Shown here: positions 53,703 to 61,387 of the stretch, piece by piece
Position numbering within the stretch: position 1 is the stretch's first letter
How the letters are laid out: every line of letters begins with the position of its first letter
DNA from: an uncultured Acidobacteriaceae bacterium
GTDB taxonomy: Bacteria > Acidobacteriota > Terriglobia > Terriglobales > Acidobacteriaceae
DNA: 64,000 nucleotides
Assembly: GCA_937879855.1 (NCBI GenBank)
Contig: CALFMO010000005.1
Coordinates: forward strand, 279,053-343,052
Direction of reading: 5' to 3'
Made by a program: the position numbers and the translations under genes
The notes under the pieces: model-generated
What the model saw: only the letters and a program-made list of their open reading frames with translations
Databases searched by the model: none
What the model was told of the DNA's origin: nothing

Positions 53703-55028
53703 ATGATATTGGCCTCGATTTCGACTAGCAGGTTCGCAAAGGGAGTTTCTATTGCTCTGTTCGCCCTGGCACTTCTGCGCTTTATCGCGCCGCTCCATTA
53801 CGATCCCAAAGCTGTTGCGAGTCGATATCCGGAGGCAGCCCGTGTCGGATATAACTTTTATCAAACCGGCGATTGGACTAACCCCTTTCCTCCTGTCGAC
53901 ACTGGTCCAACTGCGCACGTAGCACCAGCTTTTCCGGTGCTGCTCGCGACCATCTATCACATTTTCGGCGATGGTCCTCGCGGCAAGTTCGCCGTGGATC
54001 TGCTCGAGGCAATTGCGCTCGTCCTTCAAGTTTCCTTACTTCCGACTCTGGCGCGTTCCATAGGGCTACCGCTTTCCGTAGGATTCATCGCGGAGATTCT
54101 AGCCATCGCCTGCTTGAAGCGAGACCTTTGGTGGGAGCAGAGCTATGTGGCCCTGCTTCTCGTGATCGTTACCATCGCGGCCGGCCAATACCTCCGGGCG
54201 CTCGAACTATCCGGTACTCGACTTTCAGCAGGGGCGCTAAAGGTTTCGTCGCGTGCCGCAACTGCAGCGGCCGTCGTGGGCGCTCTTTGGGGCCTGTTGC
54301 TGCTTACCGGGCCAAGCACAGCGTTCGTCTGGGCCGGTTGGCTCGCAGCAGGTGCGATTTATAGTTGGCGCTGCGGGATTCGTTTTGCGTGGCTGCCTGT
54401 GCTTGTGCTGCCGTTGCTAATGCTTGCGCCGTGGACGTGGCGCAACTATCAAGCCCTTGGCCATCCGGTTTTGTTTCGCAGTGATCTCGGACTTGAACTG
54501 TCGATGTCCAACGGCGACTGTTTCGGCTGTTTCTCGAAAAATCATCCTTCGGTAAGCCCCGAACAGGCTCGCCTGGTGCTGGCCTTGGGGGAAGTCAATT
54601 ACAACCACATGAAGTTGACGCAAACATTGGAATGGATCTGCCATAATCAAAGAGAATTTTGGCGGCGCACAGGGATGCGGTTCGTCGGATTCTGGTTCCA
54701 CACAGAACCGATCAAGGAACCGAAGACCGGTCATTTCCGAAACTTTTTTTCATCGTGGATACTGGGGGCGGCAACGATCCTAAGCGTTCCCGGAATGCTT
54801 CTGATGTGGAAACCGAATCGCAAAGCGGCATGGTTCTGCCTCGGTTTCCTTGTACTCTTTCCGTTAATCTACTACATCACAAACTGCGAGCCGCGCTACC
54901 GCCACCCAATCACCTGGGTGACTTGCGTGGTCGCTGCCTATCCTCTTGACTTCGCGTTTCGTCGGCTCCGTCGTGCTCGCCTTAGTTTTGAGCGGCTTCA
55001 GGGTGCTGAATCTTGCGCTTCCGATTAA
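53703..55028 (+). CDS. Polytopic GT-C-like membrane protein
   Basis: 441 residues with about nine membrane helices: ISIALFALALLRFIAPLH-like first helix, then the loop RYPEAARVGYNFYQTGDWTNPFPPVDTGPTAHVAPAFP, which resembles the first loop of GT39-type enzymes. No soluble C-terminal domain, unlike its neighbours. The last eight residues (GAESCASD) are encoded by the degenerate copy of the methyltransferase tail, read out of frame, so the natural C-terminus may have been different. The reaction is unknown. Confidence 0.75.
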   Translation: MILASISTSRFAKGVSIALFALALLRFIAPLHYDPKAVASRYPEAARVGYNFYQTGDWTNPFPPVDTGPTAHVAPAFPVLLATIYHIFGDGPRGKFAVDLLEAIALVLQVSLLPTLARSIGLPLSVGFIAEILAIACLKRDLWWEQSYVALLLVIVTIAAGQYLRALELSGTRLSAGALKVSSRAATAAAVVGALWGLLLLTGPSTAFVWAGWLAAGAIYSWRCGIRFAWLPVLVLPLLMLAPWTWRNYQALGHPVLFRSDLGLELSMSNGDCFGCFSKNHPSVSPEQARLVLALGEVNYNHMKLTQTLEWICHNQREFWRRTGMRFVGFWFHTEPIKEPKTGHFRNFFSSWILGAATILSVPGMLLMWKPNRKAAWFCLGFLVLFPLIYYITNCEPRYRHPITWVTCVVAAYPLDFAFRRLRRARLSFERLQGAESCASD

Positions 55029-55077
55029 CTTATGCGACTCCTGGCTAATGCCTTGCCGACGAATGACAGACCCAAAG
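55008..55077 (+). repeat. Direct repeat, copy B
   Basis: Degenerate copy of 53590-53659 in the same orientation, about 1.4 kb downstream, covering the end of the GT-C-like gene and the start of the intergenic region. Confidence 0.75.
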
Positions 55078-55080
55078 TAA
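55009..55080 (+). pseudogene. Remnant of a methyltransferase 3' end
   Basis: Read from 55009 the frame gives NLALPINLCDSWLMPCRRM and reaches TAA at 55078-55080, against NLVLPINLRDSWLIACRRK in the intact methyltransferase. Nothing else of the methyltransferase is visible upstream, where the GT-C-like gene occupies the DNA. The remainder of the gap to 55292 holds a 16-base inverted repeat and no gene I can support. Confidence 0.65.
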
Positions 55081-55124
55081 ACGAATAGGACAAATTGATC
55101 TCGCATCATCTGCAACTGACGAAT

Positions 55125-55140
55125 GTTCCGGTCCCGGAAC
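55125..55140. repeat. Inverted repeat GTTCCGG-TC-CCGGAAC
   Basis: Perfect 7-base arms around two bases, 153 bp before the next SGNH gene. Could be an operator or a minor hairpin; no poly-T follows and no second copy was noticed. Confidence 0.3.
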
Positions 55141-55292
55141 CGGATCGCCTCCTTGCCGAGGAGCAGGAAATATCGGAATTTTTCCTCCAAGAGGAACAAC
55201 GAACTCCCTCCTCACCTGTGGGAACCGCATTGCGTGATCGTGAAGAGCCTCTTCCACTAAGCACCCGCGCCGCAAGATAAACATCCCAACCC

Positions 55293-56456
55293 ATGACTCG
55301 GAAATTGCTCTTAAGCGCTGGCTCCGTACTTTTCGTGCTCTTCCTCATTGAGCTCCCAGCATTGATCGGCAGGTTAGACTATCGTGCTGTCATTGGGCCC
55401 ATGCGCGCGTTGGGCGCATCCCTTGCCCCTGATCCGGAACTTATCAAGCTTCACCGGCCGCACGCCCACGCGACGGGCAGATTTCTGGGGTCCTTCATAC
55501 AATTCAAGTACCAGATTCCGCCGTCGGATATGACGTGGTACCGATGGGATGCTAAGTACGACAACCACGGTTTTCGCAATTTGTCAGATTTGAAGAGCGC
55601 CGACATCGCCGTGATCGGAGACTCGTTCGTCGAGGGGTTCACGCTGCCTGACGCTCAACTTGTGACCTCTGAACTTGCCAGCTTGCAGGGAGAGGAGGTC
55701 GCCAACCTGGGGCATTCCGACTATGGCCCGAAAGAAGAGTTAGTCGTATTAAGGCGTTATGGGCTGCCCTTGCGGCCGAGAACCGTGGTCTGGATGTTTT
55801 TCGAAGGCAATGACCTGACGGATGTGATGCGCTATGACACCGTGATGAATGATCCGCCGAGCCCTTGGCGGACGTTTGTTGAACGTTCCTTCACGAAGAA
55901 CGCGCTGCAGGGAGCCGAGCGCTTTCTTTTTCCTCCGGCCAAGCGCCCGGGAGTCCAGCGCCTCGGAATCATGCGGACGCCCGGCGGCGAGTTCCGGGTA
56001 TACTTCGAACCCCACCTTCCAGAATCTACACTTCTGCAGCCAAACTTCCTGGGTGCAATTCAGGAGACCGCCAACACGGTGGCGGCTGCTCAAGAGCTAT
56101 GCGCATCTCACGGAATCCGACTTGTTTTCGTGTTCATACCAGAAAAATTTAGGGTCTTTCGCTCGTCTTGTGCGTTTCCAGCCGGATCGGAATGCAGCAC
56201 TTGGGCTGTGAACGACGTGCCAGAGCGTCTCCAAAAAGCCGTCGGCGCCGCCTCTCCCACGACGGAGTATCTGGATTTGACATCGGCGCTCATCGATGGG
56301 GTAAAGAGAGGCGAACTCCCTTACTATCGCGACGACGCGCATTGGACCGAGGCTGGCCACAGAATTGCCGCGGAAGCCATCCACGACTACCTAATCTCGA
56401 CGCAAAACCAGTCGTTGGCAGCCAAATCTAATGAAGGTGCTGATCGCGGCCGCTAG
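55293..56456 (+). CDS. SGNH protein of the AlgJ/AlgX-like type
   Basis: 387 residues with an N-terminal anchor (LLSAGSVLFVLFLIELPALIG). VIGDSFVEGFTLPDAQL provides the nucleophile; GHSDYGPKEELVVLRRYG matches the conserved segment; YYRDDAHWTEAGHRIAAEAI supplies the DxHW Asp and His, so the triad looks complete. FEGNDLTDVMRYD is the N block. ATG 55293 is preceded by no strong ribosome site. Likely an extracytoplasmic O-acyltransferase or esterase. Confidence 0.83.
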   Translation: MTRKLLLSAGSVLFVLFLIELPALIGRLDYRAVIGPMRALGASLAPDPELIKLHRPHAHATGRFLGSFIQFKYQIPPSDMTWYRWDAKYDNHGFRNLSDLKSADIAVIGDSFVEGFTLPDAQLVTSELASLQGEEVANLGHSDYGPKEELVVLRRYGLPLRPRTVVWMFFEGNDLTDVMRYDTVMNDPPSPWRTFVERSFTKNALQGAERFLFPPAKRPGVQRLGIMRTPGGEFRVYFEPHLPESTLLQPNFLGAIQETANTVAAAQELCASHGIRLVFVFIPEKFRVFRSSCAFPAGSECSTWAVNDVPERLQKAVGAASPTTEYLDLTSALIDGVKRGELPYYRDDAHWTEAGHRIAAEAIHDYLISTQNQSLAAKSNEGADRGR

Positions 56457-56472
56457 CGCAGAGACTCACCAG

Positions 56473-57612
56473 ATGAATCGAAAAATCCTCTTGTCCGGCT
56501 GCTCCGTCGTCTTCGCTCTGCTTTTGTGCGAGGCTGCAGGACGCTGGTTGGTGCCAAGTAAGTATCGTCTTTCGCAGGAGCACGTGACCAGGGACCAGAA
56601 CGCCAATTTCTCGCCCCCGATTCACGCTGCCGATCCGGAGATCGGATGGGTGTTGACACCTGCGACAGTCAAGAGCCACCCTGTCGGCACTCTGTCCAAT
56701 CCGGCGCCTGCCGAAGTCTACTCCATCAGCCACGGTGAGAGACTCACCTCGCTCCAGGAACGATCGGGGCCCCTAGTTATCGTGACGGGCGCCTCCTACA
56801 CTTTTGGGCAGGGTGTGAACGACGAAGATACTTCTCCGTGGCTTCTCCAGGAGCGCCTACCTGGTTCCCACGTGGTGAACGTGGCGGCCATGGCCTACGG
56901 CACGGACCAAGCCTTGCTCGCAGCGGAGCGAGAGGCGGTGCGCTTTCCCGACGAATCTCGCGTCGTCGTGCTCGGCTTCGACGATTCGCAAATCGATCGC
57001 AACCGTTGCACCGAACGATGGCTCTCGACGCTCTATCCCCTCGGCAAGCCCTTATTTGTGAGGACAGGGGACGAAGTGCAATATCAGGGCTTGTTGAAGT
57101 TCTGGTCATTCGGTAACACCGTCGATAAGCTTGTGGACCACTCCACGGTGATGTCTCGTGCATTCAATGTATTCTTTGATCATATTCATCGAATCGAGAG
57201 TCATGAGGGTGGCACACGACTCACGGTGGCGCTGATTACTACGTTTGCCCGGCGGTTCCAGTCGCGAGGAATCAAGCTAGTGGTCGTGATGCTCCCCTAC
57301 AAGTGGGATTACGTTCCCCAAGCGCAGGCGGATCGAAGCTATATCGTCGATCAGCTTCGGGCAGCGAATGTCCCGACCATGCTAATGGACATTCCGCGTC
57401 TTCCAGATGGCAAGATCGATCCCCATAAATTTATGGTGGGAACTCATCCTAATCGTCGATACAACTCCATGCTTGCAGATCAGTTGACGCAGTTCTTGAG
57501 CGATCAAGACAAAGTTGGAGTGAAGTCTTTACTAGGCCGCGATAAGCCATCCCCTCGCCGGAAATCCGTAGAGGTCTCGGAGAATCCTGATGGAAAGCTA
57601 CGCTCCAATTGA
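56473..57612 (+). CDS. Divergent SGNH-like protein, paralog of 48824-49894
   Basis: About 379 residues from ATG 56473 (an in-frame ATG at 56431 overlaps the previous gene). Anchor KILLSGCSVVFALLLCEAAG. The nucleophile block is TGASYTFGQGV (GDS changed to GAS) and the C-terminal site VGTHPNRRYN lacks the Asp. It matches 48824-49894 along its length, including DEDTSPWLLQERLPG/DEDTWPWLLQDQLPD, YGTDQALLAAE, FDDSQIDRNR/LGDFQIDRNR and TTFARRFQS. The poorly conserved 40-residue tail follows the SGNH domain. Overlaps the next gene by 23 bp. Confidence 0.75.
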   Translation: MNRKILLSGCSVVFALLLCEAAGRWLVPSKYRLSQEHVTRDQNANFSPPIHAADPEIGWVLTPATVKSHPVGTLSNPAPAEVYSISHGERLTSLQERSGPLVIVTGASYTFGQGVNDEDTSPWLLQERLPGSHVVNVAAMAYGTDQALLAAEREAVRFPDESRVVVLGFDDSQIDRNRCTERWLSTLYPLGKPLFVRTGDEVQYQGLLKFWSFGNTVDKLVDHSTVMSRAFNVFFDHIHRIESHEGGTRLTVALITTFARRFQSRGIKLVVVMLPYKWDYVPQAQADRSYIVDQLRAANVPTMLMDIPRLPDGKIDPHKFMVGTHPNRRYNSMLADQLTQFLSDQDKVGVKSLLGRDKPSPRRKSVEVSENPDGKLRSN

Positions 57613-58729
57613 AGTGAGACCTGATTCCAAAATAAAGCTTGAGCGGGAAAAGCCTGCAGTTTGGTCTCACCGACAGCCGGAACCCAGCCGGGCCGCCAAG
57701 GTTGTAAGCAAGCTGGCCTTGCTGGTAGTAGCTTTGTTCTTTGTAGCGCTGCTTCTTGAAGGCATGCTGCGCGTGGCCTTCTATCACAGCAAAGACTTCT
57801 CCATGGAGATGTGGAAGTATGCCGTCCAGCTCAAGCGTCCTGTTCCAAATCCGAAGTTAAGTTTCGGGCACCGGCCCAATGGGCACGCATTTCTGATGGG
57901 GCAGGACGTACAGATCAATTCGCAAGGGCTCCGCGACTACGAATATTCGTTAGCTAAACCAGCGGGCGTGTATCGCATCATGCTGCTGGGCGACTCGACG
58001 ACGTTCGGTTGGGGCGTCCCCCTAAAAGATACAACTGCGAAGATCCTTGAGCGGGACCTGAATGCGACGGGAATGCCGGGATACGACCGTGTAGAAGTGC
58101 TTAATGCTGGAGTGGGGAACTACGATACTGTCCAGGAAGTGACTTATTACGAAACCCGAGGACGAGCTTTCCATCCTGATTTGGTGGTCCTGGTTTATTT
58201 CATCAACGACCCGGAGCCAGTGCCGGTGGAGCGTAAAGGTTTCCTGGTCGACAGTTCCTACCTGATCGCCTTTTCCGTCAACCGGTTTGACGGTGTTCTG
58301 CGACGCATCGGCACCCGGCCGGACTGGAACAAGTATTACTCATCTCTGTATGAAGACAATCGTCCTGGTTTTCAGGCGTGCAAATCTGCTCTCATTGACC
58401 TGGCGTCCACAACACAACGGGAAAATACGAAGCTGCTAGTGGCGATCCTTCCCGAACTGCATCAGATCAACAACAATTACCCGTTCACAGCGGCCCACCA
58501 GAAAATCAAGGATATTCTCACAGCCGAGCACGCCCCTGTGCTGGATCTGATCGATGGTCTGCGGAATCATGGCGCTGAAACCACTTTGTGGGTTACACCG
58601 CTCGACGATCACCCGAATGGAAAAGCCAATGCTCTAGTTGCATCGCAGATCCAGAGCTGGATTTTAAGTAACTTCGATCGCAGCAAGAATCCCGAGCTGC
58701 AACCATCGCCATCGTTAACTAAGAACTAA
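57590..58729 (+). CDS. Membrane-anchored SGNH/GDSL hydrolase-like protein
   Basis: 379 residues. A 40-residue cytoplasmic N-terminus precedes the membrane helix (LALLVVALFFVALLLEGML). MLLGDSTTFGWGVPLKDT is the nucleophile block, NAGVGNYDTVQEVTYYE and VLVYFINDPEPV the G and N blocks, and TPLDDHPNGKANALV gives the canonical DxHPN ending, so the triad looks intact. Begins inside the preceding gene. Likely an ester hydrolase or acyltransferase acting outside the cytoplasm. Confidence 0.84.
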   Translation: MESYAPIEVRPDSKIKLEREKPAVWSHRQPEPSRAAKVVSKLALLVVALFFVALLLEGMLRVAFYHSKDFSMEMWKYAVQLKRPVPNPKLSFGHRPNGHAFLMGQDVQINSQGLRDYEYSLAKPAGVYRIMLLGDSTTFGWGVPLKDTTAKILERDLNATGMPGYDRVEVLNAGVGNYDTVQEVTYYETRGRAFHPDLVVLVYFINDPEPVPVERKGFLVDSSYLIAFSVNRFDGVLRRIGTRPDWNKYYSSLYEDNRPGFQACKSALIDLASTTQRENTKLLVAILPELHQINNNYPFTAAHQKIKDILTAEHAPVLDLIDGLRNHGAETTLWVTPLDDHPNGKANALVASQIQSWILSNFDRSKNPELQPSPSLTKN

Positions 58730-58804
58730 TTTTGTATCACGTCAAATCCTAACGCAGTGCCGTTCGATACGGGCGATCATAATCGACCCCGACATCGCGA
58801 TAAC

Positions 58805-58810
58805 AGGAGG
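58805..58810 (+). promoter_or_regulatory. Consensus ribosome binding site selecting TTG 58817
   Basis: AGGAGG followed by six bases and TTG. Fixes the start of the UDP-glucose dehydrogenase right at its Rossmann motif; the longer in-frame opening from 58757 adds an unrelated basic stretch. Confidence 0.85.
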
Positions 58811-58816
58811 TGTTGT

Positions 58817-60304
58817 TTGAAAGTTTCAATTCTTGGGTGCGGCTATGTAGGCATTGTCACCGGCGCTTGTCTCGCCGAAATCGGCCATGAGGTCACGTGT
58901 ACCGACAATGATCTGAATAAGATTCAGACCTTACAGCAGGGTCGACTGCCAATTTACGAAGCTCATCTTGACGAAATCGTCACGCGCAACATGCGCAGCG
59001 GACGTTTGAAGTTTATCGCTGACCTGGGAGAGGCGATCAGGTTCGGTGATGCCGTCTTCATCTGCGTTGGTACGCCGCCTCTCGAAGACGGAGACGCGGA
59101 TCTGAGCGCCATTGAAAACTGCGCTCGCCTGATTGCCGAAGAGTCTCGCAGCCCCAAATTGATCATTGAGAAAAGCACTGTACCCATGCAAACCGGCCAA
59201 AAGCTAAAACGTGCGCTGGCCATTTATTCTCGTAACTCCGATTACAGTTTCACCGTTGCCTCCAACCCCGAATTCTTACGGGAAGGAACAGCGGTATTCG
59301 ATTTCCTGCATCCCGATCGGATCGTTATTGGCGTCGAGGACGAAGTCGCTGAAGCCCAGTTACGGGAGATTTACCGACCGATTCTCGATCGCACTTTGAC
59401 GTGCCATATTCACGACGGGAATTGCCCGCCAGAACAGGTTCCGGCTCTGGTAGTGACCAGTATCAACAGCGCCGAATTGATCAAACATTCCTGTAACTCG
59501 TTCCTGGCGCTGAAAATTTCATATGCGAATCTGATCTCGGACATCTGTGAAAACATGGGCGCGGATGTGCAGCAGGTGGTGCACGCAATGGGATTGGACC
59601 GGCGAATCGGGCCCGATTTTCTTCACCCCGGCCTTGGGTTTGGGGGATTCTGTCTGCCGAAGGACATCCAAGCCTTCATCCGCATGGGTGAAAGAGCCGG
59701 GGCAGATGTCCGTCTGTTGAAAGACGCGGAGTGCATTAACAAAGGGCGCGTCGACTACTTTATCGAGAAGCTTCGAAAGGCGCTGTGGGTGCTGAAAGGC
59801 AAGCGTATTGGAATCCTGGGACTGGCCTTTAAACCCAACACGGACGACATTCGGTTTGCGCCCGCGATGGAAATTATTCGCAAGCTGCAACTGGAACGCA
59901 CCGAGCTCCAAGTCTATGATCCTCAGGCGATGGAAAAGGCCAAGGTCTCGTTTCCTTCGGTACGTTACTGTGCAAACCCTTATGATGTGGCTGACGAAGC
60001 TGATGCGCTCTTGATTGTCACTGAGTGGGCGGAGTTCAAGGCATTGGATTGGCAGCGCGTTCGGAACTCAATGAGGCGGCCGCTGCTAGTGGATGGACGC
60101 AACCTATTGGACAGCGTTACCATGGCGGCGCTGGGATTTGAATATCAAGGCGTAGGCAAACCGGCCGCAGACGGCTTGCTTGCTCCCAAGAATTTCCACC
60201 TCCGCGCGCGTCATGAAAATCAAGAAACGCGTTTCGATGCTGCCGAGCGATACCATCCTACAAACCTCCCCAAGCCCTCCTCCAAACCTGTTGCAGGACT
60301 ATAA
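58817..60304 (+). CDS. ugd: UDP-glucose/GDP-mannose 6-dehydrogenase
   Basis: 495 residues. NAD-binding GCGYVG at 7-12, FICVGTPPLEDGDADLS, IEKSTVP, NPEFLREGTA (150-159), LIKHSCNSFLALKIS and the catalytic cysteine Cys279 in GFGGFCLPKD; GLAFKPNTDDIR follows. It oxidises UDP-glucose to UDP-glucuronate with two NAD+. The residues after about 440 are less conserved, and the last 85 bp overlap the end of the convergent epimerase gene. UDP-glucuronate would feed that epimerase. Confidence 0.93.
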   Translation: MKVSILGCGYVGIVTGACLAEIGHEVTCTDNDLNKIQTLQQGRLPIYEAHLDEIVTRNMRSGRLKFIADLGEAIRFGDAVFICVGTPPLEDGDADLSAIENCARLIAEESRSPKLIIEKSTVPMQTGQKLKRALAIYSRNSDYSFTVASNPEFLREGTAVFDFLHPDRIVIGVEDEVAEAQLREIYRPILDRTLTCHIHDGNCPPEQVPALVVTSINSAELIKHSCNSFLALKISYANLISDICENMGADVQQVVHAMGLDRRIGPDFLHPGLGFGGFCLPKDIQAFIRMGERAGADVRLLKDAECINKGRVDYFIEKLRKALWVLKGKRIGILGLAFKPNTDDIRFAPAMEIIRKLQLERTELQVYDPQAMEKAKVSFPSVRYCANPYDVADEADALLIVTEWAEFKALDWQRVRNSMRRPLLVDGRNLLDSVTMAALGFEYQGVGKPAADGLLAPKNFHLRARHENQETRFDAAERYHPTNLPKPSSKPVAGL

Positions 60305-61230
60305 CCAAGAGCTTTAGAGGCTTTAGCAATATTCGCCCAGGTGAGAGGCACATCGCCAGGCTGAAGCGGCTTCTGTTCACGAATGGCTCTGCGACCGGTT
60401 GCGCGCTCGAGAAGTTCCACCAGTTCCACCAGTTTCACCGGGTGAGAATTGCCCAGGTTGAACACTTCAAAGGGCGTGCCATTTTCCGTTTCCGGCGTGT
60501 GCTCCACCGCCGCCAATATTCCCGCCACAATGTCGTCAACGAAAGTGTAGTCGCGGCCGGTTGAACCATCTCCGAAAATGGGCACGGGCTTTCCCGCTTC
60601 CATGAGAGCAGTGAATTTGTGAATGGCCAGGTCAGGCCGTTGTCTTGGCCCGTAAACCGTGAAGAACCGCAAGCAGATCACAGGTAATGCGAAGAGATGG
60701 GCATAGGTGTAACAGAGCATCTCTCCCGCCAGCTTGGTGGCCGCATAGGGAGAAATCGGCCTGAGTTCCACCTGGTCCTCAGAGAAAGGTGCCTTGGAAG
60801 TTGCACCGTAAACGGAACTCGATGAGCCGAATACGAATTTCTTCACTCGGTACGCGCGGCATAGATCCAGAAGCTTTACTGTTCCGCCTATGTTGACCTG
60901 CTCGTACAGCACGGGTTGCTCAATCGAAGGGCGTACGCCAGCCCTCGCAGCCAAATGAATCACAATCTCCGGCCGGACGCGTGCGAAGACGTCCGCCAAC
61001 TTCGCCTCGCAAATATCTGTTTCGAAAAACTCGAAGGCGCCGGCCTTTTGAATGGCCTCTAGGTTGTCTTTTTTCCACGTAGGTGGATAAAAGGAATCGA
61101 GATTATCGACGATGGTAAGGTTCGCACCTCGACCCAGCAGAGCTTCCGCCAGGTTAGACCCGATAAAGCCTGCTCCTCCCGTGAGCAGGATGCGCTGAGA
61201 GTGGCTTGGCACTCCACATGTATACATCAT
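60220..61230 (-). CDS. UDP-glucuronate 4-epimerase-like SDR
   Basis: 336 residues. ILLTGGAGFIGSNLAEAL is the NAD motif; VDNLDSFYPPTWKKDNL and AARAGVRPSIEQP are typical of UDP-glucuronate 4-epimerases; catalytic SPYAATKLAGE and FFTVYGPRQRPDLAIHKF follow. It interconverts UDP-glucuronate and UDP-galacturonate. It is transcribed toward ugd and their 3' ends overlap by 85 bp. The double Met start at 61230 could instead be the internal start near RILLTGG. Confidence 0.9.
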   Translation of the reverse strand: MMYTCGVPSHSQRILLTGGAGFIGSNLAEALLGRGANLTIVDNLDSFYPPTWKKDNLEAIQKAGAFEFFETDICEAKLADVFARVRPEIVIHLAARAGVRPSIEQPVLYEQVNIGGTVKLLDLCRAYRVKKFVFGSSSSVYGATSKAPFSEDQVELRPISPYAATKLAGEMLCYTYAHLFALPVICLRFFTVYGPRQRPDLAIHKFTALMEAGKPVPIFGDGSTGRDYTFVDDIVAGILAAVEHTPETENGTPFEVFNLGNSHPVKLVELVELLERATGRRAIREQKPLQPGDVPLTWANIAKASKALGYSPATGLEEGLGRFVGWYRSAASKRVS

Positions 61231-61387
61231 GAAGCAATTTTGGCCAACGGAGCCGAGACGTTTGCTGGTGCACTCAGGTGTATTTCTACAGCAGCAACAA
61301 CGATTGTTTTCTCAACCGGCGAATTTGATGGGCGATCGGATGGTATTTAAGCAAGCACTACGAAATTAGCGAACCGCAATAATTTTT

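Noticed and set aside
55095..55280. A 61-codon TTG-started frame in the gap before the SGNH gene at 55293
   Set aside because: No ribosome site, no family resemblance, and it lies beside degenerate duplicated DNA; reported only as intergenic.
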